NCBI GenBank assembly: GCA_012517475.1
Contig: JAAYUV010000062.1
Coordinates: 62,001 to 126,000, forward strand
Direction of reading: 5' to 3'
Length of the DNA stretch: 64,000 nt
Source of the DNA: Peptococcaceae bacterium
GTDB lineage: Bacteria; Bacillota; Desulfitobacteriia; Desulfitobacteriales; Syntrophobotulaceae
Below the pieces are notes generated by a model. That model was not told where the DNA came from, made no database searches, and saw only the letters and a list, made by a program, of their open reading frames with translations. Made by a program: the position numbers and the translations under genes. This document shows, in pieces, positions 35,279-44,654 of the stretch. Position 1 is the first letter of the stretch. Every line of letters begins with the position of its first letter.

Positions 35279-35833
35279 TTGATAGCCTTAATCTGCGGGG
35301 GAGTATCCAGCGGAAAATCGGAAATTGCGGAAAGCCTTGCTGTAGCCGTGAATAAAGGGAAACTGGCCTATCTTGCTACATTATCTCCACATGACGATGA
35401 ATGCGGAAAACGAATAGAAAGGCATCGTCAAATGCGCCGGGGTAAAGGCTTTGAGACTTTTGAATTCCCGCATAATATAGAGGCTTATCTTGATCAGTTG
35501 CTTCCTTATGAAACTGTTTTGCTGGAATGCATGTCCACGCTCATTGCCAATGAGATGTTTATCGGCGGCCGGAATCCTCACGAAACGATCAAAGCGGTAG
35601 CGGCAGATATCAGGAGGCTGAGTCAAACGGTAAAAAACGTAATTATCGTTTCCAGCACGGTTTTCACTGACTTTAAGGGATATGACCAATTTACCCAAAA
35701 TTACATTGAGGTCATTGGAAAAATAAACTGTGATATTGCAGCATTTGCTGATGTCGTTATTGAATCCGTTTGTTCTGTTCCTGTTATTCATAAAGGGAAA
35801 AGGGAGATTTCACAATATGAGGACCTTTTTTGA
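35279..35833 (+). CDS. cobU: Adenosylcobinamide kinase/guanylyltransferase CobU (divergent)
   Basis: CobU phosphorylates adenosylcobinamide and transfers GMP to it. The 184-residue protein has the P-loop GGVSSGKSE and the guanylyl-acceptor histidine region RIERHRQMRRGKGFETFEFP. The usual NE-G-GIVP motif of the C-terminal half is replaced by VSSTVFTDFKGYDQFTQN, so it is unusual. A TTG start is chosen, with GAGGAGGTG six bases upstream. The second CobU-like gene at 36587 keeps the motif missing here. cobS overlaps its end by 17 bases. Confidence 0.82.
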   Translation: MIALICGGVSSGKSEIAESLAVAVNKGKLAYLATLSPHDDECGKRIERHRQMRRGKGFETFEFPHNIEAYLDQLLPYETVLLECMSTLIANEMFIGGRNPHETIKAVAADIRRLSQTVKNVIIVSSTVFTDFKGYDQFTQNYIEVIGKINCDIAAFADVVIESVCSVPVIHKGKREISQYEDLF

Positions 35834-36587
35834 ATCAATCGTGGCAGCCTTTTCAATGTATTCTAAAATACCCATGCCCCAGATTAATTGGAGCGAAAAA
35901 AACATGCGGTTTTCCTTTGTGTTTTTTCCCCTTGTCGGGGCGGTCATTGCCGCGATTCTCTGGTTTTTGTACTTTGTGTTTCGCAATTACTTATTAAGCC
36001 CTGCCTTCTTTGCCGCAACTGCCGTTTTTACAACGGTGTTTTTAACAGGGGGAATTCATCTGGATGGTTATTGCGACACGACCGACGCCTTAAGCTCCCA
36101 TAAGGATCGGGAAGAAAAACTGCGCATCCTGAAAGATCCTCACGTAGGGGCTTTTGCAGTCATTTATACCACAGCAATTTTATTACTTCAGTGCGGGGCT
36201 TGGTATCAAATATTCATGAACGCTCACAATATTGCTTTTATCCTGGTCGTGTTTATCTTGTCCCGTTCTCTTGCCGGTTTCGCTGTTTTATCTTTTCCTC
36301 GTGCCCGAAATACGGGACTGGCTTCAACTTTTGCCGGGTATTCATCCCAAAGGGCTGTAAAAGCTGTTTTTATCATTTATATAGTTCTTTGTTTACTCAT
36401 TATGCTCTATGTGCAAATTTTGGCCGGGGGGATCATCATTGCTGTGGTTTTCCTGACCTATGCCTGGTTTCATTTTATGGTCAAAAAACAATTCGGCGGC
36501 ATTACCGGAGATTTAGCCGGTTTCTATATCGTCGTCTGTGAGACAGGAGTGTTATTCACAGCGGCTGTTATGGGGGGGATCATGTAA
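35817..36587 (+). CDS. cobS: Adenosylcobinamide-GDP ribazoletransferase (cobalamin synthase)
   Basis: An integral membrane enzyme that joins adenosylcobinamide-GDP and alpha-ribazole (phosphate). The 256 residues hold about seven helices and the motif GGIHLDGYCDTTDAL with acidic residues for Mg-GDP; KDPHVGAFAV follows. The ATG lies within the end of cobU behind AGGGAG. The last base of its stop is the first base of the next gene's ATG. Confidence 0.93.
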   Translation: MRTFFESIVAAFSMYSKIPMPQINWSEKNMRFSFVFFPLVGAVIAAILWFLYFVFRNYLLSPAFFAATAVFTTVFLTGGIHLDGYCDTTDALSSHKDREEKLRILKDPHVGAFAVIYTTAILLLQCGAWYQIFMNAHNIAFILVVFILSRSLAGFAVLSFPRARNTGLASTFAGYSSQRAVKAVFIIYIVLCLLIMLYVQILAGGIIIAVVFLTYAWFHFMVKKQFGGITGDLAGFYIVVCETGVLFTAAVMGGIM

Positions 36588-36985
36588 TGATTTTTATTAT
36601 AGGCGGAAACAGTCAGGGGAAACTGGAATTTGCCAAGGGTTTATTGGGTCTTCAGGATGGAAGCATTGCGGACGGCGAAGAATGCAGCTTTCATCATGCT
36701 TTTGATAAACCGGTTCTAAATAAGCTTCATATGCTTATCAAAAGAGTACTGGCCGAAGATATCGATCCTATGGAATTTGTCATGGCCGGTATTGAAAGAA
36801 ATCCGTCAATTACCGTGATTTGTGATGAATTAGGTTCCGGTGTAGTACCTGTCAACCAAGCGGACAGGGAGATCCAGGAACAGGTTGGGCGTATACAGTG
36901 CAGTATCGCCAAAAAGGCTGAGAAAGTTTACAGAGTTTACTGCTCACTGCCTGTTTTGATCAAGGGTATTGAAAATGGAGCATAA
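36587..36985 (+). CDS. Short CobU-like protein
   Basis: A 132-residue protein resembling a shortened CobU. It has a P-loop-like GGNSQGKLEFA at the N-terminus and, in its second half, VICDELGSGVVPVNQADREIQ, the equivalent of the CobU motif NE-G-G-VP...R, followed by QVGRIQCSIAKKAEKVYRV. The guanylyl-acceptor histidine segment is not recognisable, though FHHAF occurs. It may supply one of the CobU functions beside the divergent copy at 35279, or be regulatory (inference). Its end overlaps the start of cobC. Confidence 0.7.
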   Translation: MIFIIGGNSQGKLEFAKGLLGLQDGSIADGEECSFHHAFDKPVLNKLHMLIKRVLAEDIDPMEFVMAGIERNPSITVICDELGSGVVPVNQADREIQEQVGRIQCSIAKKAEKVYRVYCSLPVLIKGIENGA

Positions 36986-37577
36986 AGTATATTTATTAAG
37001 GCATGCTGAAACCGAAGGGAATTTATCCGGCAAATACATTGGAATCACTGACGAACCTTTATCCGATCATGGAATTCAGAAACTGAGAACATTGGTTCAG
37101 ACCGGAAGATATCCGGAAGTTCAACATGTTTTTGTGAGTCCTATGCTTCGTTGTTCTCAGACAATGGGGATGATTTATCCGGAGATACCCAATACCATCG
37201 TCCCTGAATTTGCAGAATGCAATTTCGGCTTTTTTGAGAACAAAACATATGAAGAACTAAAAGACACGGCTGAATATCAAAGCTGGGTTGACGGCGGGGG
37301 AAAAGGAGTAATACCTGATGGGGAAGATGTTCTGTCTTTTAAGGCTCGCTGCTGTTCAGGCTTTGAGCGGGTTATGAACAAAATATTGGAATGGAATATA
37401 GCAACCAGTGCATTGATTATTCATGGCGGTACAATCATGGCTGTTCTGGAAGAATACTCCCGGGAGAAATTGGATTTCTTTTATTGGAAGGTAAAGAATT
37501 GCGAAGGTTATGAGCTCATGATGGATCCATGTCTTTGGGCGGAAAGAAAAAAGATTAAAGAAATCATTAAATTATAA
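36975..37577 (+). CDS. cobC: Alpha-ribazole-5'-phosphate phosphatase-like histidine phosphatase CobC
   Basis: A histidine phosphatase superfamily member of 200 residues with the RHG-type motif YLLRHAETEGN and the second histidine in IIHGGTIMAV. In this context it most likely dephosphorylates alpha-ribazole phosphate or adenosylcobalamin phosphate. The ATG at 36975 has AAGGG eight bases upstream and overlaps the preceding gene by 11 bases. Confidence 0.88.
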   Translation: MEHKVYLLRHAETEGNLSGKYIGITDEPLSDHGIQKLRTLVQTGRYPEVQHVFVSPMLRCSQTMGMIYPEIPNTIVPEFAECNFGFFENKTYEELKDTAEYQSWVDGGGKGVIPDGEDVLSFKARCCSGFERVMNKILEWNIATSALIIHGGTIMAVLEEYSREKLDFFYWKVKNCEGYELMMDPCLWAERKKIKEIIKL

Positions 37578-37616
37578 CGGGCAAATAAATCATTCACACA
37601 AATTGGGGAAATAAAG

Positions 37617-38582
37617 ATGACGCTTTACTCGTTAATTACCGGTTTTATCCTGGATCTGCTAATCGGAGACCCGTTGTGGCTTCCTCACCCAATCCGTTTC
37701 ATTGGTCGATTGATTTCCGTTGGTGAAAGGGTTTTGCGTAAAATTAGCTGTAAAACCAACCCAAGTCAATTCCTTTGTGGAATGATCCTGACTTTTTGTG
37801 TTGCAGGCATCTCATTTGTTATTCCTTTTCTGCTCCTTGATTGGGCATACGGAATAAATACCATGTTAGGTTTTGTCTTTGAAGCTTTGATGTGTTATCA
37901 AATCCTCGCAACAAAATCACTGAAGACGGAAAGTATGAAAGTCTATATGGAATTGCAAAAGGGGAATTTGCCTGAAGCAAGGAAGCGTCTTTCCTGGATT
38001 GTAAGCAGGGATACTGCAAATCTTAGCACTGCACAGGTCACAAAAGGCGCGGTTGAGACGGTGGCGGAAAACATCTCCGATGGTGTAATAGCCCCAATGA
38101 CTTTTATATTGATTGGCGGCGCACCGTTAGGTTTCCTATACAAAGCGATTAATACGCTGGACTCAATGACAGGTTATAAAAATGACCAATACCTCTATTT
38201 TGGAAAATTTGCCGCAAGGCTTGATGATATTGTGAATTATATTCCGGCAAGAATATCGGCTTATTTAATGATTCTCGCGGTATTTTTCACAGGATATGAT
38301 CTGAAAGGTGCTTTAAGAATCTATCGGCGGGATCGTCATAACCATACCAGTCCCAATTCAGCACATGCTGAAGCTGTATGTGCCGGGGCCTTACATATTC
38401 AGCTTGCGGGAAACAATTATTATTTTGGCAAACTTGTTGAAAAGCCGACCATTGGTGATGATACACGACCAATAGAAGCAGAGGATATCAAAAGAGCCAA
38501 TAAGCTTCTTTATGCAACGTCTTTTTTAGGATTAGTTCTGGGGTCGGGAATCAGATTACTGATGTACAACTTGACACGGTGA
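37617..38582 (+). CDS. cbiB: Adenosylcobinamide-phosphate synthase CbiB
   Basis: A membrane enzyme attaching (R)-1-aminopropanol-2-phosphate to adenosylcobyric acid. The 321 residues have about four to five helices and the motifs LIGDPLWLPHPIRFIG, SWIVSRDTANLS, ETVAENISDGVIAP and the C-terminal NSAHAEAVCAGALHIQLAG. TTGGGGAA precedes the ATG. Its substrate side chain is made by the next gene, cobD. Confidence 0.94.
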   Translation: MTLYSLITGFILDLLIGDPLWLPHPIRFIGRLISVGERVLRKISCKTNPSQFLCGMILTFCVAGISFVIPFLLLDWAYGINTMLGFVFEALMCYQILATKSLKTESMKVYMELQKGNLPEARKRLSWIVSRDTANLSTAQVTKGAVETVAENISDGVIAPMTFILIGGAPLGFLYKAINTLDSMTGYKNDQYLYFGKFAARLDDIVNYIPARISAYLMILAVFFTGYDLKGALRIYRRDRHNHTSPNSAHAEAVCAGALHIQLAGNNYYFGKLVEKPTIGDDTRPIEAEDIKRANKLLYATSFLGLVLGSGIRLLMYNLTR

Positions 38583-38645
38583 TGGACAAAACTTATTAAA
38601 AGGTAAAAAGAAGTAATTAAGTAAGAGATAGACAGGGGAAGGCAA

Positions 38646-39710
38646 ATGTATCAATATGTTCACGGCGGCGACATTTATTCAGCCAAAAAGTTAATCAATT
38701 CAGGGGAGATTCTCGACTTCTCTGCAAATATCAACCCTTTAGGCTTACCCCCGGCAGTAAAAGACGCTGTCATTCATCAATTGGATGAATGCACCGGGTA
38801 TCCGGATCCTTTTTGCAGGGAACTGGTCACTGTACTGGCTGAATATGAGAATACACAAGAAGAACACATTCTTTGCGGGAATGGCGCCTCAGATATTATT
38901 TTCAGGCTGGTCCTGGCTTTAAGACCGAAAAAGGCTTTGCTTTTGGCTCCTACTTTTGCAGATTATGAAAAAGCTTTGAACACTGTCCATTGCGAAATAA
39001 ACTATTATAACTTAAAGGCCCAAAACGATTTCTCCGTTCAACATGATTTTTTGGACCAAATCACAGCCGAATTGGATATGGTGTTTATCTGCAATCCCAA
39101 TAATCCTACAGGGCAATTGTGTACAAACCCTTTTCTTAAAAAGGTATTTGACAAATGTCTGGAAACAGACACAATTGTCCTGGTTGATGAATGTTTTATG
39201 GATTTTGTTGATGATCCGGAGAATTACTCGGCTCAATCCTATCTGTGTAAATATTCAAACTTGCTTATCCTGAAGGCATTTACCAAAATTTTTGCTATGC
39301 CCGGTATCAGACTGGGCTATGTCCTCACTTCGAATCCGACCATCTTAGATCAAACCAGACTGGCCGGTCAGGACTGGAGTGTATCGTTGGTTGCCCAAGC
39401 GGCAGGAAAAGCTGCTTTGACACAAATCGAATATCTGGAAAAGACGAAATTACTCATTCGTGCTGAAAGAAAGTTTTTGATTAAAGAGTTATCACAGCTG
39501 GGATTTAAGGTATTTGGCTCCAAGGCCAACTACGTTTTCTTCGAATCTGCAAAGTACCTAGACCTTCATCAACGGTTATTGGGGAAAGGAATTTTAATAC
39601 GCTCCTGTTCAAATTACGTCAATTTAAAGAGCGGATATTTCCGGATTGCTGTGAAGAATCATGAGGATAATTGTAAGCTTATTGCTACGATCAAGGATGT
39701 GATCATTTGA
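38646..39710 (+). CDS. cobD: L-threonine-O-3-phosphate decarboxylase CobD
   Basis: A PLP-dependent decarboxylase producing (R)-1-aminopropan-2-ol phosphate for CbiB. The 354-residue fold type I aminotransferase-like protein has HGGDIYSA at the start, IFCNPNNPTG-type FICNPNNPTGQL, VDECFMDF and the Schiff-base lysine K214 in LKAFTKIFAMPGIRLGY. The gene order cbiB-cobD is conserved. Its stop overlaps a TTG start of the phosphomutase-like gene. Confidence 0.92.
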   Translation: MYQYVHGGDIYSAKKLINSGEILDFSANINPLGLPPAVKDAVIHQLDECTGYPDPFCRELVTVLAEYENTQEEHILCGNGASDIIFRLVLALRPKKALLLAPTFADYEKALNTVHCEINYYNLKAQNDFSVQHDFLDQITAELDMVFICNPNNPTGQLCTNPFLKKVFDKCLETDTIVLVDECFMDFVDDPENYSAQSYLCKYSNLLILKAFTKIFAMPGIRLGYVLTSNPTILDQTRLAGQDWSVSLVAQAAGKAALTQIEYLEKTKLLIRAERKFLIKELSQLGFKVFGSKANYVFFESAKYLDLHQRLLGKGILIRSCSNYVNLKSGYFRIAVKNHEDNCKLIATIKDVII

Positions 39711-40867
39711 AGGCAGTGATGGTCATCATTGACGGGATGGCCGACGAAAAAGTTGAAAGTCTGGGCTTCAAAACAACTTATGAATACGCAGTTCATCATA
39801 ACCTTGACAGTCTTGCTGCTCAAAGCATTTCCGGTTATATGAATACTTGTCCGGCAGGGTGGCTGCCGGAAAGCATGCCCTGTATCCTGAATCTCCTGGG
39901 GGTCCCAAAAGAGATATTCCCGAAAAGCAGAGCTTCCCTTGAGCTATTGGCACACGGCTGTTCTTTAAGGCAGGACGAAGTTGTTTTGAGATGTAACCTT
40001 GCAGCTGTCGATGAAAGCGGGAGAATGGTCTCGTTTAACGGAGGACAGCTAACAGACCGGGAAATGACAGAAGCTTTCAGGAAAGTTGAAAAAACAGATC
40101 CAAATATTCGTTTATTGCACTTATCCGGATACCGGAATCTCATTGTTCTGAAAAGACATCATCTGAACCATGTGGAGTGCAGGACATATCCGCCCCATGA
40201 ATTTATAGGAGAAAAGATGGAACAATTGCTGGCGGACCTTTTCAGTTCATCACAGGTGATCAGAAAATTTATCTTACAGAGTGCAGAGATGATGAAGGAT
40301 ATAGGCGATGGAAGGCTTAGATATATTTTTTATCCGTGGGGAATATCTGAAAAAATTAATTTGCCTTCGTTTAAGGACTTGTACAAGATCAGAGCGGCTG
40401 CTGTTTGCGGAGCGGAAATCGCCACGGGAATCGCCCTGTCCTTAGGGATGTTTGTTCCTGACATAGAAGGAGCAACAGCAGATATAGATACAAACCTGAT
40501 ACGAAAAGCTCAAACTGCATGTGATCTGCTGGATGATTATGATTTTGTATTGATACATATTAATGGGGCAGACGAAGCTTCCCACAGATGTGATTACCGG
40601 GAAAAAATAAAATTTATCGAGAGAATTGACCGGGAATTAATAGGTTATTTAATTACTCGTCTTCACAGTGACACCAGAATAATGATTTGTTCCGATCATG
40701 CCACAAGTCCTGTAATGGGTAAACATTCGGGGATCGCTGTGCCTTTTATCATGAGAGGCGGAAAGGTACCGCCTTTGAAAAATAATGTGAATGACTTTCC
40801 AAATAAAACGGGAGCTGCAAAAGAACTACATGCTCCGGAAGTGTTTCAATACTTCCTTGCGCAATAA
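39707..40867 (+). CDS. ApgM/COG3635-type alkaline phosphatase superfamily protein
   Basis: A 386-residue member of the archaeal-type cofactor-independent phosphoglycerate mutase family. The metal-binding motifs are [10 protein letters not shown] at the N-terminus and [17 protein letters not shown] near the C-terminus; [15 protein letters not shown] lies between. It starts with TTG inside the cobD stop, so it is translationally tied to cobD. A glycolytic role seems unlikely here. Handling of phosphothreonine, aminopropanol phosphate or alpha-ribazole phosphate would fit the neighbours (inference). Relatives have also been annotated as homoserine kinase-like. Confidence 0.8.
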   Translation: MKAVMVIIDGMADEKVESLGFKTTYEYAVHHNLDSLAAQSISGYMNTCPAGWLPESMPCILNLLGVPKEIFPKSRASLELLAHGCSLRQDEVVLRCNLAAVDESGRMVSFNGGQLTDREMTEAFRKVEKTDPNIRLLHLSGYRNLIVLKRHHLNHVECRTYPPHEFIGEKMEQLLADLFSSSQVIRKFILQSAEMMKDIGDGRLRYIFYPWGISEKINLPSFKDLYKIRAAAVCGAEIATGIALSLGMFVPDIEGATADIDTNLIRKAQTACDLLDDYDFVLIHINGADEASHRCDYREKIKFIERIDRELIGYLITRLHSDTRIMICSDHATSPVMGKHSGIAVPFIMRGGKVPPLKNNVNDFPNKTGAAKELHAPEVFQYFLAQ

Positions 40868-40884
40868 GAAAGCAGGTGAATAGA

Positions 40885-42396
40885 ATGGCGAAGGTGATTA
40901 TGATTCAGGGCACCATGTCCAATGCGGGTAAAAGTCTTTTTACTGCCGGACTTTGCAGGATTTTCAAGCAGGATGGCTATAGGGTAGCGCCGTTTAAATC
41001 ACAGAATATGGCTTTAAATTCTTATATCACCAAAGAGGGATATGAGATGGGAAGGGCGCAGGCAGTTCAGGCAGAGGCTGCAGGAATCGAGCCAAGCGTC
41101 CTGATGAACCCAATCCTCTTAAAGCCTACAAGCGATAAGGGGGCACAAGTCATCGTTAACGGTGAAGTCCTGGGAAATATGGATGCCGGCGAGTATTTTC
41201 AATATAAATCAAAACTCATACCGGATATTATGAAAGCCTTTGACACTCTGTCCCGGGAAAATGATATTATCGTGATCGAAGGAGCCGGCAGTCCCGCAGA
41301 GATTAACCTCAAAAGCGAGGATATTGTCAATATGGGGATGGCCAAAATGGCCAAAGCACCGGTTCTCTTGGTTGCAGATATCGACAGGGGCGGGGTTTTT
41401 GCCTCTATTTACGGAACGGTTATGCTGCTGGAAGAAGACGAGAAGAGGCTGATCAAAGGAACGGTAATCAATAAGTTTCGCGGGGATGTGGATATTTTAA
41501 GACCGGGTCTTAACATGATTGAAGAGAAAACCAATATTCCTGTCATCGGGGTAGTGCCGTATTTGCATGTTGATATTGAAGACGAGGACAGTTTATCGGA
41601 GAGAATCGTTACAGGAAAGACGGCTGACCTCATCGATATTGCGGTCATCCGTTTGCCAAGGATGTCAAATTTCACAGATTTCAATGTATTCGAGCTGATC
41701 CCCGGGGTATCCTTAAGGTATGTTAAATCTACAGCAGAACTTCATCAGCCGGATATGATCATTCTTCCCGGAACCAAAAATACCATGGGGGATCTTTTGT
41801 GGCTTCGTCAATGCGGTCTCGAGAGCGAAATCAAGAAACATGCCGCTCAGGGTACGATTGTTTTCGGAGTATGCGGGGGATATCAGATGCTGGGGAAAGT
41901 ACTTCATGACCCGGATCAGGTTGAACATGGGGGAAGTCTTGACGGGATGGGGCTGCTGAATGTGGAAACAGTTTTCGCCAGGGAAAAGACAAGGACACAG
42001 GTCAAAGGAAAGTTTAATAAGATCAGCGGAGTCCTGGCTAAACTTACGGACGTATCATTTTGCGGTTATGAAATCCATATGGGTGTTACCGACACCGGAA
42101 CAGCCGAACCGTTAACCAGGATAGAGACTGTTGCCGGACAAGGATCTGCAAAAGCAGACGGATGCATAGAAGGGAATGTTTTAGGAAGTTATATTCATGG
42201 GATTTTTGATGAGGGGGCCGTAGCAAGTATTATTGCAGAATGTTTATTGCAGCGAAAAGGGCTTGATATTGTCGGCATCAAACCAATCAGCTTTAAAGAG
42301 CATAAAGAACAACAGTATGATTTGCTGGCCGATTCCATTAGGAGATCGGTAGATATGAATGCGGTCTACAGAATTATCGAAGAAGGTGTAAATTGA
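40885..42396 (+). CDS. cbiP: Adenosylcobyric acid synthase CbiP
   Basis: A glutamine-dependent amidotransferase forming the b, d, e and g amides. The 503 residues contain [12 protein letters not shown] (P-loop variant), [25 protein letters not shown] and the class I glutaminase domain with [10 protein letters not shown] (nucleophile Cys) and GSYIHGIFD (His). The ATG at 40885 follows AGCAGGTG. The cobO start codon lies on its stop codon. Confidence 0.94.
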   Translation: MAKVIMIQGTMSNAGKSLFTAGLCRIFKQDGYRVAPFKSQNMALNSYITKEGYEMGRAQAVQAEAAGIEPSVLMNPILLKPTSDKGAQVIVNGEVLGNMDAGEYFQYKSKLIPDIMKAFDTLSRENDIIVIEGAGSPAEINLKSEDIVNMGMAKMAKAPVLLVADIDRGGVFASIYGTVMLLEEDEKRLIKGTVINKFRGDVDILRPGLNMIEEKTNIPVIGVVPYLHVDIEDEDSLSERIVTGKTADLIDIAVIRLPRMSNFTDFNVFELIPGVSLRYVKSTAELHQPDMIILPGTKNTMGDLLWLRQCGLESEIKKHAAQGTIVFGVCGGYQMLGKVLHDPDQVEHGGSLDGMGLLNVETVFAREKTRTQVKGKFNKISGVLAKLTDVSFCGYEIHMGVTDTGTAEPLTRIETVAGQGSAKADGCIEGNVLGSYIHGIFDEGAVASIIAECLLQRKGLDIVGIKPISFKEHKEQQYDLLADSIRRSVDMNAVYRIIEEGVN

Positions 42397-42923
42397 TGTA
42401 TCAGGGTCTAATTCATATTTACTGCGGTGATGGCAAAGGTAAAACCACTGCTTCGCTTGGACTTGCTGTCCGGTGTGCGGGAAGGGGTTTTAAGGTATTG
42501 ATTATTCAGTTCCTAAAGAACCAGGATACCGGAGAGCTTCATTCCCTGGAAAGAATACCGGAAATAACCATTCTCAGGAGTAAAGGGAACTATGGTTTTT
42601 TGAACAAGATGACAGAAGAACAAAAAAAACAGTGCCGGATTGAACACGATAACAACTTGGCGCAGGGAATAGCCCTTGGCAACGCCGGTCAGATCGATCT
42701 GCTTATATTGGATGAGGTTATCGCCGCCTTTAATCACGATATGGTAGATCGGCATCTTTTGCTTGATTTTCTTAAGAATAAACCTTTAAAGCTTGAGATT
42801 GTCCTGAACGGAAGGGAACCGGACCATGAGCTGACGGAGCTTGCTGATTACGTGTCTGAGATAAAAAAAATAAAACATCCTTATGATAAAGGAATACAAT
42901 CCAGGATTGGCATTGAGAGGTAA
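42396..42923 (+). CDS. cobO: Cob(I)yrinic acid a,c-diamide adenosyltransferase
   Basis: A CobO/BtuR-type corrinoid adenosyltransferase of 175 residues, transferring 5'-deoxyadenosyl from ATP to cobalt. The P-loop is YCGDGKGKTTASLGLAVR near the N-terminus, with DLLILDEVIAAF as Walker B. The ATG sits across the cbiP stop (ATG/TGA overlap) with AAGGTG six bases upstream. cbiC follows after four bases. Confidence 0.93.
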   Translation: MYQGLIHIYCGDGKGKTTASLGLAVRCAGRGFKVLIIQFLKNQDTGELHSLERIPEITILRSKGNYGFLNKMTEEQKKQCRIEHDNNLAQGIALGNAGQIDLLILDEVIAAFNHDMVDRHLLLDFLKNKPLKLEIVLNGREPDHELTELADYVSEIKKIKHPYDKGIQSRIGIER

Positions 42924-42927
42924 CAAT

Positions 42928-43557
42928 ATGAGTGATCAATTTAATTATATTCTGCCGGAGGATATCGAAAAAAAAAGTTTTGAAATTATCACGAAAGAAC
43001 TCGGGGACACCCGGCTGGATGAAGAAAAGGCCGATATTATCAAAAGGGTAATTCATACCACGGCAGACTTTGACTATGTAACGAACCTCTGCTTTTCGGA
43101 GGGGGTTGTGGCGAAGGCCCGGCAGGCGATCAAAAATGGTGCTTCCATTGTCACAGATACCAAAATGGCAAGCGTCGGGATAAATGCCGGGAGATTGGAA
43201 CAGTTTGGCGGAAAAGTGTACTGCTTTATGGCCGATGAAGATATTGCACAAAAGGCGAAAAAGGAAGGTACAACCAGAGCCTCGGCCTGTATGGAAAAAG
43301 CCTTGACGATACAAGAACCGCTGATATTCGCTATAGGAAATGCCCCTACCGCTTTAATCAAACTGTATGAGTTGATTCTGGACAATAGGTTAAACCCCGA
43401 GCTTATCATCGGTGTTCCGGTAGGCTTTGTCAATGTTGTGGAGTCCAAGGAACTAATCATGAATGCCGGAGTGCCTTATATTGTGGCGAGAGGCAGAAAA
43501 GGCGGGAGTAATGTTGCTGCTGCTATTTGTAATGCCCTTATTTACTCTTTATATTGA
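42928..43557 (+). CDS. cbiC: Cobalt-precorrin-8 methylmutase CbiC
   Basis: CbiC moves the C-11 methyl to C-12, yielding cobyrinic acid. The 209-residue protein has RVIHTTADFDY with the catalytic His, IVTDTKMASVGIN, FAIGNAPTAL and VIGVPVGFVNVVESKE-type IGVPVGFVNVVESKE. The ATG at 42928 follows GAGAGG. It is the last gene of the cobalamin operon; a strong terminator lies 29 bases downstream. Confidence 0.94.
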   Translation: MSDQFNYILPEDIEKKSFEIITKELGDTRLDEEKADIIKRVIHTTADFDYVTNLCFSEGVVAKARQAIKNGASIVTDTKMASVGINAGRLEQFGGKVYCFMADEDIAQKAKKEGTTRASACMEKALTIQEPLIFAIGNAPTALIKLYELILDNRLNPELIIGVPVGFVNVVESKELIMNAGVPYIVARGRKGGSNVAAAICNALIYSLY

Positions 43558-43585
43558 ATGAATTTGGCCAACTTTAGTCCATGAA

Positions 43586-43633
43586 AAACCCCTTTGGAAG
43601 TTAAAAATAACTGACCAAAGGGGTTTCGTTTTT
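43586..43633 (+). terminator. Terminator of the cobalamin operon
   Basis: A perfect 12-bp stem AAACCCCTTTGG/CCAAAGGGGTTT with a 17-base loop is followed by CGTTTTTT. It closes the 26-kb operon and may also serve the convergent methyltransferase gene. Confidence 0.9.
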
Positions 43634-43635
43634 TA

Positions 43636-44208
43636 TTATGGCTTTTGGAAAATCCCTTCCGCTATATGGCCTGCAAAACGCAATTTTTCCGTGGTAAGAG
43701 AGATCTTTCTCAAATCGCAGCCTGTAAACAGGGCATGGAGCTCCTCTGTCTGTATCCCATGTTTTTCGTCTAAGGGTTCTCTGATGATGATTCTACCGCC
43801 TGACCGAAGCGCCTGCTTGAGATGATCCAGAATTTCCTTTCTTTCAGGTTTAGGAATATCATGGATGACAAAGTGGATGACAATGAGATCATACCCCGAG
43901 GGCTTTAAATTAAGATCTCCTATTTTCCCTTGATAAAAAGTTGCATTCCTATAACCGGACAAGCGTCTTCTTGCTGCTTCTAACCAGCGGCTGGAAATAT
44001 CGACACAAGACAGCTGTCCTCCGTGATGCAGCACGTTTGCTATGCATTTTGCACAAATCCCCGGGCCGGAACCGAAATCGATAACCTTTTCATTGCCTTT
44101 TAATCCCATCTTAGTTACGAAAGGTTTATAGTACATCCTTTCGAGAAGGGGCGCAAGGAGAGAACGAATAAAAACTTCTCCTTGGCTCGGCTCCAGATCT
44201 GACTTCAT
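43636..44208 (-). CDS. Class I SAM-dependent methyltransferase
   Basis: A 190-residue Rossmann-fold methyltransferase. Motif I is VIDFGSGPGICAKCIA, the acidic residue after strand 2 is in LSCVDISSRWLE, and motif IV-like YDLIVIHFVIHDIP follows. AAGGAGAA precedes the ATG. It is convergent with the cobalamin operon and alone in its unit. The substrate is unknown; it is not one of the precorrin methylases, which have a different fold. Confidence 0.8.
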   Translation of the reverse strand: MKSDLEPSQGEVFIRSLLAPLLERMYYKPFVTKMGLKGNEKVIDFGSGPGICAKCIANVLHHGGQLSCVDISSRWLEAARRRLSGYRNATFYQGKIGDLNLKPSGYDLIVIHFVIHDIPKPERKEILDHLKQALRSGGRIIIREPLDEKHGIQTEELHALFTGCDLRKISLTTEKLRFAGHIAEGIFQKP

Positions 44209-44325
44209 AGAAATTCTCCTTTTTCAAAGATAAAAAGTATAGGGTTTTGTTTTACTCTGCCTTCTATAATTAATATCGAATAAAAAAGCCGAATCTTTAT
44301 TGCCAAAATCTGGTTTTCTTATAAG

Positions 44326-44379
44326 AAAAGGGCTGTCGTACAAACGAACAAAAAAAGTTCGTAGTCAACAACCCTTTTT
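44326..44379 (-). terminator. Hairpin downstream of the LiaF/PspC-like genes
   Basis: AAAAGGGCTGT and ACAACCCTTTT pair (one mismatch), with an inner GAAC/GTTC pair around an A run. It lies 18 bases beyond the stop of the - strand membrane protein gene and probably terminates that unit. Confidence 0.55.
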
Positions 44380-44396
44380 CATCCCGAAAAATTCGC

Positions 44397-44654
44397 TTAG
44401 TAGAGATAATAAGAACCGAGTATTCCATATAGCATTATGGTCACGAAAATAACCAGCCAGACCAAAATGCGTAGAGCAGCCTTTTCTTTTAGCAAAATGT
44501 TAAAGCCGAATCCGATCAGGATTAAAGGCCAGAGTTTACCTAGAGAACGAAAAAATACGTCTATGATGGAGAAGGAAAAGACATTCAAATTGCTAAGCAG
44601 CCAAATGACTCCGATAAAAATGATGATAATACCTACACTTGCATTTTTCCTCAT
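44397..44654 (-). CDS. LiaF-TM-like (DUF5668-type) membrane protein
   Basis: An 85-residue membrane protein with three hydrophobic segments, beginning MRKNASVGIIIIFIGVIWLLSN, the pattern of the small transmembrane domain found in LiaF/PspC-associated proteins (FRSLGKLWPLILIGFGFNILL). The ATG at 44654 has GGGAG seven bases upstream and overlaps the pspC stop (ATGA). A longer frame upstream overlaps pspC. It is likely part of a cell-envelope stress module with the PspC protein. Confidence 0.75.
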   Translation of the reverse strand: MRKNASVGIIIIFIGVIWLLSNLNVFSFSIIDVFFRSLGKLWPLILIGFGFNILLKEKAALRILVWLVIFVTIMLYGILGSYYLY

